Source: Mycobacterium saskatchewanense
GTDB taxonomy: Bacteria > Actinomycetota > Actinomycetes > Mycobacteriales > Mycobacteriaceae
Length of the DNA stretch: 64,000 nt
Direction of reading: 5' to 3'
Assembly: GCF_010729105.1 (NCBI RefSeq)
Contig: NZ_AP022573.1
Location: 2,542,001 to 2,606,000 of the forward strand
In this document: positions 9,747-16,692 of the stretch, piece by piece
Numbering within the stretch: the stretch's first letter is position 1
Layout: each line of letters opens with the position of its first letter
Notes under the pieces: model-generated
Databases searched by the model: none
What the model saw: the letters and a program-made list of their open reading frames with translations, nothing else
What the model was told of the DNA's origin: nothing
Position numbers and translations under genes: made by a program

Positions 9747-10295
9747 ATGGCGGTAGGGCGGCCGCGGGAATTCGATCCCGACACGGTCGAGGACATCGCG
9801 ATGAGGCTGTTCTGGGATCGTGGCTTCGAGGGTGTGTCGATCAGCGATCTGACCGAGGCGACCGGCGTGAACCGCCGCAGCATTTACGGCGAGTTCGGTT
9901 CGAAAGAGGGCCTTTTCGAGCGGGCCAAGCGGCGGTACATCAACGGCCCGGGCGGCTACATGGCAACGGCGCTCGCTCGTTCGACCGCCCGCGAGGTTGC
10001 CGAAGCCATGGTGCACGGGGCCGCCGACACAACCTCGAGCGACCCGCACGGCTGCCTGCTGGTCGGAAATGCGGCCGGGCTGGCCGACTTTCGCGATGCG
10101 GCCGCGCGCGAGCTGGCACGCCGGTTCGACCAGGCGGCGGCCGCGGGCGAACTGCCCGACGTGGACACCCTGCTGCTGGCTCGCTGGATCAGCGCCATCT
10201 GTCAGGGAATTGCGATCCAGGCCCGCAGCGGCGCCAGCCGTGCGGAATTGCATGCGATCGCCGATCTGGCGTTGGAGGGCTGGCCGAACCCCTGA
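9747..10295 (+). CDS. TetR-family transcriptional regulator
   Basis: 182 residues from MAVGRPREFDPDTV (9747). An earlier in-frame start at 9705 adds 14 residues that are not typical of the family. The N-terminal HTH (about residues 8-55) reads AMRLFWDRGFEGVSISDLTE then VNRRSIYGEFGSKEGLF, the standard TetR pattern. The C-terminal ligand domain has LLVGNAAGLADF and a Cys in HGCLL, as in TetR members sensing small organic compounds. It is divergent from the SDR gene. It is the last chromosomal gene before the integrated element; its stop lies about 70 bp from the proposed left junction. Confidence 0.88.
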   Translation: MAVGRPREFDPDTVEDIAMRLFWDRGFEGVSISDLTEATGVNRRSIYGEFGSKEGLFERAKRRYINGPGGYMATALARSTAREVAEAMVHGAADTTSSDPHGCLLVGNAAGLADFRDAAARELARRFDQAAAAGELPDVDTLLLARWISAICQGIAIQARSGASRAELHAIADLALEGWPNP

Positions 10296-10366
10296 GGCGA
10301 CACCGGCGGCCACCAAGCGTGGACCCACGTGGACTTGTGTGTCGAGACATCACAGAGTGGTCTTTC

Positions 10367-10372
10367 GTCAAG
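10367..10372 (+). other. Proposed left attachment core (attL)
   Basis: GTCAAG recurs at 48763-48768 beside the integrase and tRNA-Ala. Reading the integrase frame across a joined left end gives V-K-R-F-Q-N-K-T-R-H-L-S-S-C-R and a TGA at 10412-10414. That stop overlaps the ATG at 10411. This reading-frame fit is the reason for choosing this position; the core itself is short and could differ by a few bases. Confidence 0.5.
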
Positions 10373-10410
10373 CGCTTTCAAAACAAAACACGCCATTTGT
10401 CAAGTTGCCG

Positions 10411-10797
10411 ATGACCCCTGTTGATACGACGCGCCCAACATCACCGCAGGTCAGCGACATACCGCCACCGCAGTACCGTATGACCCGCCGCCTCACCCCT
10501 GATGAACTCGACCAAGTCCTCGAGCTCTACCGCCTCGGTCTGTCTACCTACAAGCTGGCGAGCCGGTTCGGCACCGATCGCCACACCATCACTGGCCATT
10601 TGCGCCGCGGCGGTGTGCAGCTGCGGTCGCGCCAGAAGCTAACACCACAGCTCGTCGAGGAGGCAGCCCAGCTCTATGACGATGGGCAGTCCCTCGCGAC
10701 CATTGGCAAGCAGTTTGGTGTCAGTTCCACGACCATTGGGGCGGCGCTTCGAAAGACCGGCGTGCGGTTACGCGACAGCCATGGCCGCTCGACCTAA
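10411..10797 (+). CDS. Double helix-turn-helix protein, partner of the integrase in the circular form
   Basis: 128 residues from MTPVDTTRPTSPQ. Two tandem HTH units are visible: LTPDELDQVLELYRLGLSTYKLASRF...DRHTITGHLRRG and LTPQLVEEAAQLYDDGQSLATIGKQFGVSSTTIGAALRKTG. Both resemble the resolvase/Hin-type HTH that follows the catalytic domain in small serine recombinases, but no catalytic domain is present. The upstream frame stays open to 9997 without meaning. In the integrated state it has no obvious promoter of its own except host sequence. If the ends are joined, its ATG overlaps the integrase stop (ATGA). It could be a directionality or accessory DNA-binding factor (inference). Confidence 0.75.
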   Translation: MTPVDTTRPTSPQVSDIPPPQYRMTRRLTPDELDQVLELYRLGLSTYKLASRFGTDRHTITGHLRRGGVQLRSRQKLTPQLVEEAAQLYDDGQSLATIGKQFGVSSTTIGAALRKTGVRLRDSHGRST

Positions 10798-10837
10798 TCA
10801 GCTGAGGCGATCCTTCATACGATGGTGGGCTATCAAG

Positions 10838-11899
10838 CTAGGACAGATCGCCGCTGTCGAGAAGCATTATGTATGCAGTGACGTGCATCAGAGCGATCAC
10901 GGCATTGATCCGCGAATACTGCATCCGCGAAACGGCATGAGCGCTGCCATGTCGGGTGAACTCACGAGGGATGGAGTCACCGCGACTCTGCCAGAACTCC
11001 GTGTGAGAGCCCCATATCCCGCCGAACACCATGGCCGCCCGCATCGGCAGGTCGTCGATTGACAGTCGGTTGCGCTGATCGGTGACTTCCCTACGAGAGG
11101 GTCCATCGAGCGTTTCGCGCAACATGGTGTCGAGCAGGTTGGCGGCGAGCGCCTGCGCCCCTTCTGGATGGCCGTCCTCCAACATCTTGATGACATTGAG
11201 CGCGAACCCGCGGTACTGAGCGACATCAGCCTCCGACGCTGATTCGATCGACTCGCGACATGCCGCGACGACCCGCTTCCAGCGTCTGCCGAGAATGCGA
11301 CGGCGTGCCTGCTTTGAGGAGGCGGCCAACAACGCGTCGAGAATATCGGCTGGAGGAACCCAAGCCAGAGCAAGACCCTCGTCCAACAGGAGCGTTTCAA
11401 GCTGATTTAGACCCCGAACGCCACGCCAATTTGGCGGAAGCATGCCCTCGATATATTTTCTGAACTTCTCGAAAATTCCTTCGAATTGCGTGCGCTGGTC
11501 GGCATAAATCTTGTCGAAAACTTTCAGACTCGATGCGTCGATCAGGTTTTTGAGTCCGAGATTTTCAAAATTGAGCACGGGGCCAAGTAGTCGCGTGTAA
11601 TCGAGTTGAAGTGGCGGAAGCTCGAGTTTGAACTTCGGGATATTCGCCTGGAGCGACTTGGCCAAGTCGACGCCGAAATTTTGCGTTGACGCCAGTGATT
11701 TTGCTATCGCGTCCAGATTCGGCATAGCGTCACGCTGGATCCCCGCGATCGAGGGCATGAGCTTCGACAAGTCGACGGCCTGCATGCCGGCGGTCAGACT
11801 CTGATACGCCTTCCTGAGCTGCTCTTTTTGTGCATCAGTATATTCAGGCTTAGCGTCGGAGGAGGCATCAGTCATACTGTTGGTTCTCAATTCAGGCAT
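10838..11899 (-). CDS. Unknown protein with a possible HEPN nuclease motif
   Basis: 353 residues; MTDASSDAKPEYT at 11875 is an alternative start. The N-terminal 130 residues are helical, with repeating leucines and DLAKSLQANIPKF. The C-terminal third is conserved-looking and holds RHGSAH (Arg316 to His321), which fits the R-[N/D/H]-x3-H pattern of HEPN ribonucleases. It is followed by QYSRINAVIALMHVTAYIML, a long hydrophobic helix as HEPN folds have. No signal peptide. It lies next to a tRNA-Met gene at the left end of the defence island. A nuclease role is inferred only from the motif and context. Confidence 0.65.
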   Translation of the reverse strand: MPELRTNSMTDASSDAKPEYTDAQKEQLRKAYQSLTAGMQAVDLSKLMPSIAGIQRDAMPNLDAIAKSLASTQNFGVDLAKSLQANIPKFKLELPPLQLDYTRLLGPVLNFENLGLKNLIDASSLKVFDKIYADQRTQFEGIFEKFRKYIEGMLPPNWRGVRGLNQLETLLLDEGLALAWVPPADILDALLAASSKQARRRILGRRWKRVVAACRESIESASEADVAQYRGFALNVIKMLEDGHPEGAQALAANLLDTMLRETLDGPSRREVTDQRNRLSIDDLPMRAAMVFGGIWGSHTEFWQSRGDSIPREFTRHGSAHAVSRMQYSRINAVIALMHVTAYIMLLDSGDLS

Positions 11900-11933
11900 C
11901 TGTCGGTATAGAGCTTATATATTACTTAAGATC

Positions 11934-12008
11934 TGGTGGGGCTGGAAGGGGTCGAACCTTCTGCCAAGTGGTTATGAGCCGCCTGCTCTACCGATGAGCT
12001 ACAGCCCC
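11934..12008 (-). tRNA. Element-borne tRNA-Met(CAT), CCA encoded
   Basis: Reading the minus strand, the acceptor GGGGCTG pairs with CAGCCCC, followed by discriminator A and an encoded CCA (11934-11936). The D arm is GCTC/GAGC with a loop containing GG. The anticodon loop CTCATAA gives CAT. The T arm is GAAGG-TTCGACC-CCTTC. The anticodon stem (GGCGG/CCACT) has one C-A mismatch and one G-T wobble, so function is likely but not certain. It could be elongator Met or, if the wobble C is lysidinylated, Ile(AUA). Confidence 0.82.
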
Positions 12009-12285
12009 ATATAGTGGGCCGAAAGAATCGCTCTAAGTCGAATCTCACGCCTGTGATCATTTTATCATCGTTCGAAGTCAATAAAGATCGAATTCGCGGA
12101 TACGGTAGAGGTACCATAGCGTTTCTAACAACGCCATCGGCACATCGAAACAGAGGTCGGCCTGTTTAATTCAGTACTGCAAAGCCTGCACCGATACCGG
12201 TCCTCATGCGGAGCTAGCGAGAAAGATGGCGGGGGGTCAATTGGCGCTGTGCCGATGAAATGCGCTCGGACGTTTTGCCGTCCGG

Positions 12286-12522
12286 CTAGAGCAACGCGTT
12301 CTTGTGGTCGAGCGCGATGTTGTAAGCCCGGTGTCCGCTTTTGACGCCGCCCGGCGGCGTTAGCACCGTGACCGGGCCACCCTCGAACTGGTGGGTGGCC
12401 GCCCACCATCCGTTCTCCAGCCGTGCCATTACGTAGGAGTGGCCCTGCCAAGTCAGGATGGACGCGCAACACCCGTGTTCGTTCTTCGGCTCAAGATCGT
12501 TGAATTTGAACTTCGTTGTCAC
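12286..12522 (-). CDS. Hypothetical protein, 78 aa
   Basis: Starts at GTG 12522, decided by a strong ribosome site AAGGAGG about 10 nt upstream. The sequence begins MTTKFKFNDLEPKNEHGCCA and has an aromatic-rich core (ENGWWAATHQFEGGP), suggesting a small beta-rich soluble protein. No family recognised. It lies 27 bp downstream of the next hypothetical gene on the same strand, at the end of the GHKL ATPase gene group. Confidence 0.65.
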   Translation of the reverse strand: MTTKFKFNDLEPKNEHGCCASILTWQGHSYVMARLENGWWAATHQFEGGPVTVLTPPGGVKSGHRAYNIALDHKNALL

Positions 12523-12549
12523 AGTTACAACCTCCTTTCCAACTATCCG

Positions 12550-12987
12550 CTAGGTTCTTCCCCGCCTCCTGCGGGCGCGGCAATAGCCTTGCGCAAGACC
12601 GGTTTGCTCGGCTGCAAAGACGAGCCGCGCGTCGTCGTCTGAATTCGGCGGTAGCAGACCATTATCTATGGCCCACTTGTAAAAGCCCGTGCCGAACTGG
12701 TCTCTTCCTTGCTTCAACCACACCAGCGCGCTGAGCATCGCCCGCTTTCCCATGACGGACTCGATGTCGTCAATGGTGCGGTGGTTGACGTCGCCCAGCA
12801 CATGACCAAGCGCCGATCGTTCGTGAACGTCCTCGAGGTCGAACGGACGCAGTCCAGTTCGCTCAGCTACCGTGTCGTTGAGTTGCTTGTAGTAGATCCG
12901 AGTGCCGTGCTCCAGCAGCAGCTCCATGCCGGCCGTCACCAACTCATCCCACTCCTCGGGCGTCCGCCCGAAGAATTCGGTCCTCAT
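12550..12987 (-). CDS. Hypothetical protein, 145 aa
   Basis: Begins MRTEFFGRTPEEWDELVTAG with GGGGGA upstream. It contains MGKRAMLSALVWLKQGRDQFGTGFYKWA, which looks conserved, and an Arg-rich tail (CRARRRRGRT). Predominantly helical and soluble. Not recognised. It follows the GHKL ATPase gene by 179 bp on the same strand and is probably co-transcribed with it. Confidence 0.65.
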   Translation of the reverse strand: MRTEFFGRTPEEWDELVTAGMELLLEHGTRIYYKQLNDTVAERTGLRPFDLEDVHERSALGHVLGDVNHRTIDDIESVMGKRAMLSALVWLKQGRDQFGTGFYKWAIDNGLLPPNSDDDARLVFAAEQTGLAQGYCRARRRRGRT

Positions 12988-13166
12988 ATTTCCCCCGTCC
13001 CACTGCGCGCACTCGCTTGTGGGCGCGCATGATGTTGTCCGACTGATGGCAACCTACGAAAAGGCAGCACGCTCAACGCGGTTATAGCGGTTCATAACGT
13101 GCTTACCAACAAGAACAGTCGGGGTGAGGACAACGCCCCACCCCAACTGCTGAAAGCCATTGCACC

Positions 13167-14924
13167 TTACGCACTTTGCTCTTTTGCAAGCTCTTTCATG
13201 TACGCCTGCGTGTGCTGTCCCCAGTAGCTGCGGAGGTCATCGAAGATCGACGGATCTCGATGCAGGTTCTCCGCCTTGGCGTAAGCCAGGAATAGCACAT
13301 CAAGAGCGTTCGACGTCTGCCGAATCAGGTCGAACAGCTCGCCAGCGTCCTGCTCGTCCGGTAGCTTGCCAGCGGCATCGCGTAGCCGGTCATAGATATC
13401 CCGGATGAACGGATGCCGATGATTGAGACGGACGACCGCCTTATTGTTTAGGTGGTCAATCTCCATGAGTTCCTTGCCCGGCCAGGCCCCGTCAACGATC
13501 GTCATCGGGTGTTGCTGAATCAAGGTCCTGATGCGGTCCGCCTTATCGCCGTCTTCCTCAGGGTCGATATCGAGATCTTCCAGAAGCTCTGAGATGAGCT
13601 CATCCTGCCGCTCCTCAGAGACATCAAGTCCCGCTTGCCCTTTAGGCGCGGTCTGCTCTGCACGGTCGATCGCGTCGATCACTGTCTCGTTGCGACCCTC
13701 AGGGTCGCGATCTTGAACTTCGTTCTGTCGCCAGTACCGCCGAATTTCTTTCCGGGCGTTGTCGACCGGCCGCTTGAGCCAATTGCGAAGTTCGTCGCGC
13801 AACTTGCTGACGGGCTCGGCGCCTCGCTTGACGTGGCGTACCTGGAAGTAGGCGTCGAGGTCCGCGGGAAAGGTCACCTCGATGCCGACGTATCGATCCA
13901 CCTTGTCCACGCCCGAAGGGAGCATGCGCGGAACGATGTCGTAGTAGATCTCTCGACCGTTACGCAGGATGCTGATATTGCCGGCCATGTCCTTATTGAT
14001 CTGGAACTCGCGAATGTCTTTGCCGTCTGCATCGCGCGCACCGCCATCACCCTCCTTGTACCGAAAAAGCTCAGGTACCAAGGTCACCGTCACATGGACC
14101 TTGTGGCCCTCGATCTCGATGTCGGTTTCCTCTATAACCCGGCCCCTGATCTCGGACTCGGGTCGACCGCGATAGCGTGCCAGAAGCCGCGGGTTGTCCT
14201 TCTGGAACAACGGATCATGAAGAGTGATGAGCTTCTCTTCAAGAAACACCTTCACGCCGGTGTCAATAAACTCTCGGTACGCCCGCGCGATGAACTTGCG
14301 CAGCTCAGTCAGCTTGTTCTCGAGTGATGTCCCGTAAGTGCCGCCGCTTGACAGTCGATCGATATTTGCCCAGATGACCAATGTTCCGCTCTCGAACGGG
14401 ACGCCCTTCTCGTCGACCATCAGGTTCGCGTACTCCTCGGGCCAGCCGGAGACCTCGGTCGCTTCGATGAAGTGCTGCTGCTCTTTCTTAATCAGGTCGA
14501 GGTCCAGGAACGCGTGGTAGTAGTTCTTGCTACCAGCTGGCTTGGTGTAGATCTCGATTCGCGTACCAACGCTGAGCGCAGCCAGCTTGAGACCAACGCC
14601 AAAGCGACCGAGACCCTTCCGCTGGTTGTACCGCGTCGAGTAGCCCATCTTGAGCACGGACGGCAACCCGTCGAAGTCGATGCCGCGCCCATCATCGGCA
14701 AACGCAATTGCCGTGATGTGCTTCTTGTCCTTGCTGTAGATGGGCGCGACGCGGATGGTCTTCGCGCTCGCCTCGATTGAGTTGTCGATGGGTTCACCAA
14801 CGGCCGCCGTGAGATCGAAGCCGGCGTCGCGCATGCTCTCAAGAGCACGGTCGACTTCAATGAGCTCGGCGCGCGGGGCGACCGCTTTGGTGTCGCTGTC
14901 GCTGAAGGTAGGGATTGTGTTCAT
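13167..14924 (-). CDS. GHKL-type ATPase (MORC/Hsp90-like), defence associated
   Basis: 585 residues. The N-terminal GHKL ATP site is complete: N-box GEPIDNSIEA (Glu44, Asn48), G1 box ADDGRGID (residues 77-83) and G2 box GLGRFGVGLK (104-113). A second domain (about 200-400) carries VTVTLVPELFRYKEG and RNGREIYYDI, as in MORC/paraMORC proteins, and a charged C-terminal helical region follows. Such ATPases occur in bacterial restriction and phage-defence loci, where ATP-driven clamping on DNA is proposed. It starts at ATG 14924 behind AAAGGA. It lies downstream of the GIY-YIG and sigma-like genes in the same direction and opposite the AIPR/Dnd set. A partner role in Dnd-dependent restriction is an inference. 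Confidence 0.85.
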   Translation of the reverse strand: MNTIPTFSDSDTKAVAPRAELIEVDRALESMRDAGFDLTAAVGEPIDNSIEASAKTIRVAPIYSKDKKHITAIAFADDGRGIDFDGLPSVLKMGYSTRYNQRKGLGRFGVGLKLAALSVGTRIEIYTKPAGSKNYYHAFLDLDLIKKEQQHFIEATEVSGWPEEYANLMVDEKGVPFESGTLVIWANIDRLSSGGTYGTSLENKLTELRKFIARAYREFIDTGVKVFLEEKLITLHDPLFQKDNPRLLARYRGRPESEIRGRVIEETDIEIEGHKVHVTVTLVPELFRYKEGDGGARDADGKDIREFQINKDMAGNISILRNGREIYYDIVPRMLPSGVDKVDRYVGIEVTFPADLDAYFQVRHVKRGAEPVSKLRDELRNWLKRPVDNARKEIRRYWRQNEVQDRDPEGRNETVIDAIDRAEQTAPKGQAGLDVSEERQDELISELLEDLDIDPEEDGDKADRIRTLIQQHPMTIVDGAWPGKELMEIDHLNNKAVVRLNHRHPFIRDIYDRLRDAAGKLPDEQDAGELFDLIRQTSNALDVLFLAYAKAENLHRDPSIFDDLRSYWGQHTQAYMKELAKEQSA

Positions 14925-14987
14925 CTTTCTTTTCCTTTCAATCTGCCGGAGGTGCCCAGTGCATCTCGGACGTGTGGTGGGTGGTGA

Positions 14988-15365
14988 TTAGTTGGTTAGA
15001 CCGAAACCGGCGGGCAGGCGCGCAGAACGCACCTGGTCGAGCACCGTGCGGCAGAAGCTGCATTCTGCCGCCACGCGCTCGGGCCGGTCCGGATGTATTT
15101 GGTTTCGGATGGTGTAAGGAAGCGCGTGATACAAACTGCACTCGAGGTCGAAGGCCGCCGCCGGTGAGTGAATCACGTTGAATGTGAAGTGCGTTCCGGC
15201 GAAGACGCGTGCATGTTCGATAAGTCGTCGTCGGAGGCTCGTATCGCTGCGACCTGCGTAGACCGGCTGCTCTTGGTCCCACAAGACGTAGGTACCGATC
15301 ACGTCATCCGGCAGCAGGCACCGCACCAACCAGCTGGTGAGGCGGTATCGGCGATCCGTCGTCAT
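14988..15365 (-). CDS. Small GIY-YIG nuclease-domain protein
   Basis: 125 residues, essentially one GIY-YIG domain. The GTY (residues 24-26) and YAG (36-38) strands are followed by SLRRRL with the catalytic Arg (about 45-47), Glu75 in DLECSLYH as metal ligand, and Asn88 in IRNQIHP. These are the positions expected for a single-strand nicking endonuclease. A C-terminal ECSFC supplies a Cys pair that may bind metal. The ATG at 15365 overlaps the stop of the upstream sigma-like gene by 4 bp, so they are translationally coupled. The GHKL ATPase gene follows 63 bp downstream. Confidence 0.8.
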   Translation of the reverse strand: MTTDRRYRLTSWLVRCLLPDDVIGTYVLWDQEQPVYAGRSDTSLRRRLIEHARVFAGTHFTFNVIHSPAAAFDLECSLYHALPYTIRNQIHPDRPERVAAECSFCRTVLDQVRSARLPAGFGLTN

Positions 15366-15838
15366 GACAGAACCTCGCTTTGGTAACCGGCTATGCCTAC
15401 CGACCGGGCGCGGGAGATCCGTTCACGCATCCGCGCCACCGGGACATCGTCACGGCGTGCGAGCGACTCGGCATCTTCGCCTGCGGCAAGATCACGTAGC
15501 AGCCGACGCTCACCCGTGCTCAGCGAGGGTGACGTGTCGATCCACTCGATGAGTTCGACGACTGCAAGATCCCCCTCAACCACGCCAACGTCGGGGAACG
15601 CGCCATCGGCAAAGGGCTTGTCCAGGGAGTCATACCGCCGGATCGTCCGACGCTTGCGGATCACCTTGGCGGCGTTCGCCAGCGCACTGCGGCACTGGAA
15701 GGGCACCGGATCCGTACGGTGGAGGTTTTCGACGATTTCGTCGAGAGCCCGGTCAATCCGTTCAAGCTCGTAAATGTCGTAGAACCGGGCAGCGCGCTGC
15801 TGGAGATGATCCACGGCAGCCAAAGCATTGCTGTGCAT
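15362..15838 (-). CDS. Sigma-70 region 4-like HTH protein
   Basis: 158 residues, starting at ATG 15838 behind AAGGA. The C-terminal half (LSTGERRLLRDLAAGEDAES then RDDVPVARMRERISRAR) matches the region-4 HTH of sigma factors that binds -35 elements. The N-terminal half is helical (YDIYELERIDRALDEIVENL) and lacks a recognisable region 2, so it is not a full sigma factor. It may be a regulator or DNA-targeting subunit for the nuclease with which it overlaps by 4 bp. First gene of the GIY-YIG/GHKL group. Confidence 0.7.
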   Translation of the reverse strand: MHSNALAAVDHLQQRAARFYDIYELERIDRALDEIVENLHRTDPVPFQCRSALANAAKVIRKRRTIRRYDSLDKPFADGAFPDVGVVEGDLAVVELIEWIDTSPSLSTGERRLLRDLAAGEDAESLARRDDVPVARMRERISRARSVGIAGYQSEVLS

Positions 15839-16063
15839 TTTGTTTCCTTCGCGGTCTGGAGGCGACCCCCGTCTGGTAGGTCACGTCCGTGGATGGAAGC
15901 TTCATATTCAGTTGTGGTTGGAGTTTACCGCGAGCGGCTGACAATCAGCTAGCAAATCGTTGATGTCGAGCTCCCCGTGGCAGGCTCACTTCTTATGGGG
16001 GCTCGAGCGGCGCGGTTATTGCATCCGTGGGCGGACTTGCGCCGCTCGAGCCGACTGAACCAC

Positions 16064-16498
16064 CTAGCCGGCGGCATCCTCCAGGTCTTGCAAGGGCGTC
16101 TGGCCACCAAAAACGGCAGCAATCATCGAACCGATGTCGTTGGCCACGCCTGCAACTGATTGGCCAGCCTGCGCGAGCGCACGGCGGTCGACCGCGTGAG
16201 CAAGCATTGACTGCTCCACGATGACAGAACCACCGGACCAGAAGACGTGAGCTGTTCGGCACCGCATGTTGATCTCATTCAGCTCACCGAGCAGCTTCGA
16301 GGTCTTCTTCACGCCGACAGCTGCGCAGGCGACCGCCTTGACAATCGGAGGCTCATGCGCGTCCAAGCTGATCCAGCATGCAGCGGTTCCACTTCGGTAT
16401 GGGTAGTCACCATCACAGTCAGGCTGCACGTGGTGGACGTCCCAGAGGTCCTGTAGGCAGCGCTCGACATGTGAGCGCGCGAGATCTATATCGGACAA
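16064..16498 (-). CDS. YbjN-domain-like protein (type III chaperone-like fold)
   Basis: 144 residues from a TTG at 16498, chosen because AAGGAG lies 6 nt upstream. A longer frame from GTG 16567 has no ribosome site. The protein shows LLGELNEINMRCRTAHVFWS, then VIVEQSMLAHAVDRRALAQAG and GSMIAAVFGGQTPLQ, the pattern of YbjN domains, which adopt the small type III secretion chaperone fold and bind partner proteins. In a defence island it may chaperone or sense. It is divergent from the AIPR gene. Confidence 0.65.
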   Translation of the reverse strand: MSDIDLARSHVERCLQDLWDVHHVQPDCDGDYPYRSGTAACWISLDAHEPPIVKAVACAAVGVKKTSKLLGELNEINMRCRTAHVFWSGGSVIVEQSMLAHAVDRRALAQAGQSVAGVANDIGSMIAAVFGGQTPLQDLEDAAG

Positions 16499-16692
16499 TT
16501 TGTACTCCTTCGTAGTGGCGGCTCCCATGCGGTAAGTCGCGTCCCGTACGAGGTCGGTACCCCGCACTCACGGAGGGGGTCCGGGCACAGTAAATATTGC
16601 GTCCCGGTAGCCGAGGACCGGCGGAGCTGTCGGGTTGAGCGATTAGCCTCAGCACAAGCGCGTGGTAGGACCGGCATTCAGGAGGGTGAGGC

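Noticed and set aside
11934..12008. tRNA-Met as the left copy of the integration target
   Set aside because: Its sequence and anticodon differ from tRNA-Ala, and no long direct repeat links them; it is an internal gene of the element.
15362..15838. Complete sigma factor
   Set aside because: Only a region-4-like HTH is visible; region 2 with -10 recognition is missing.
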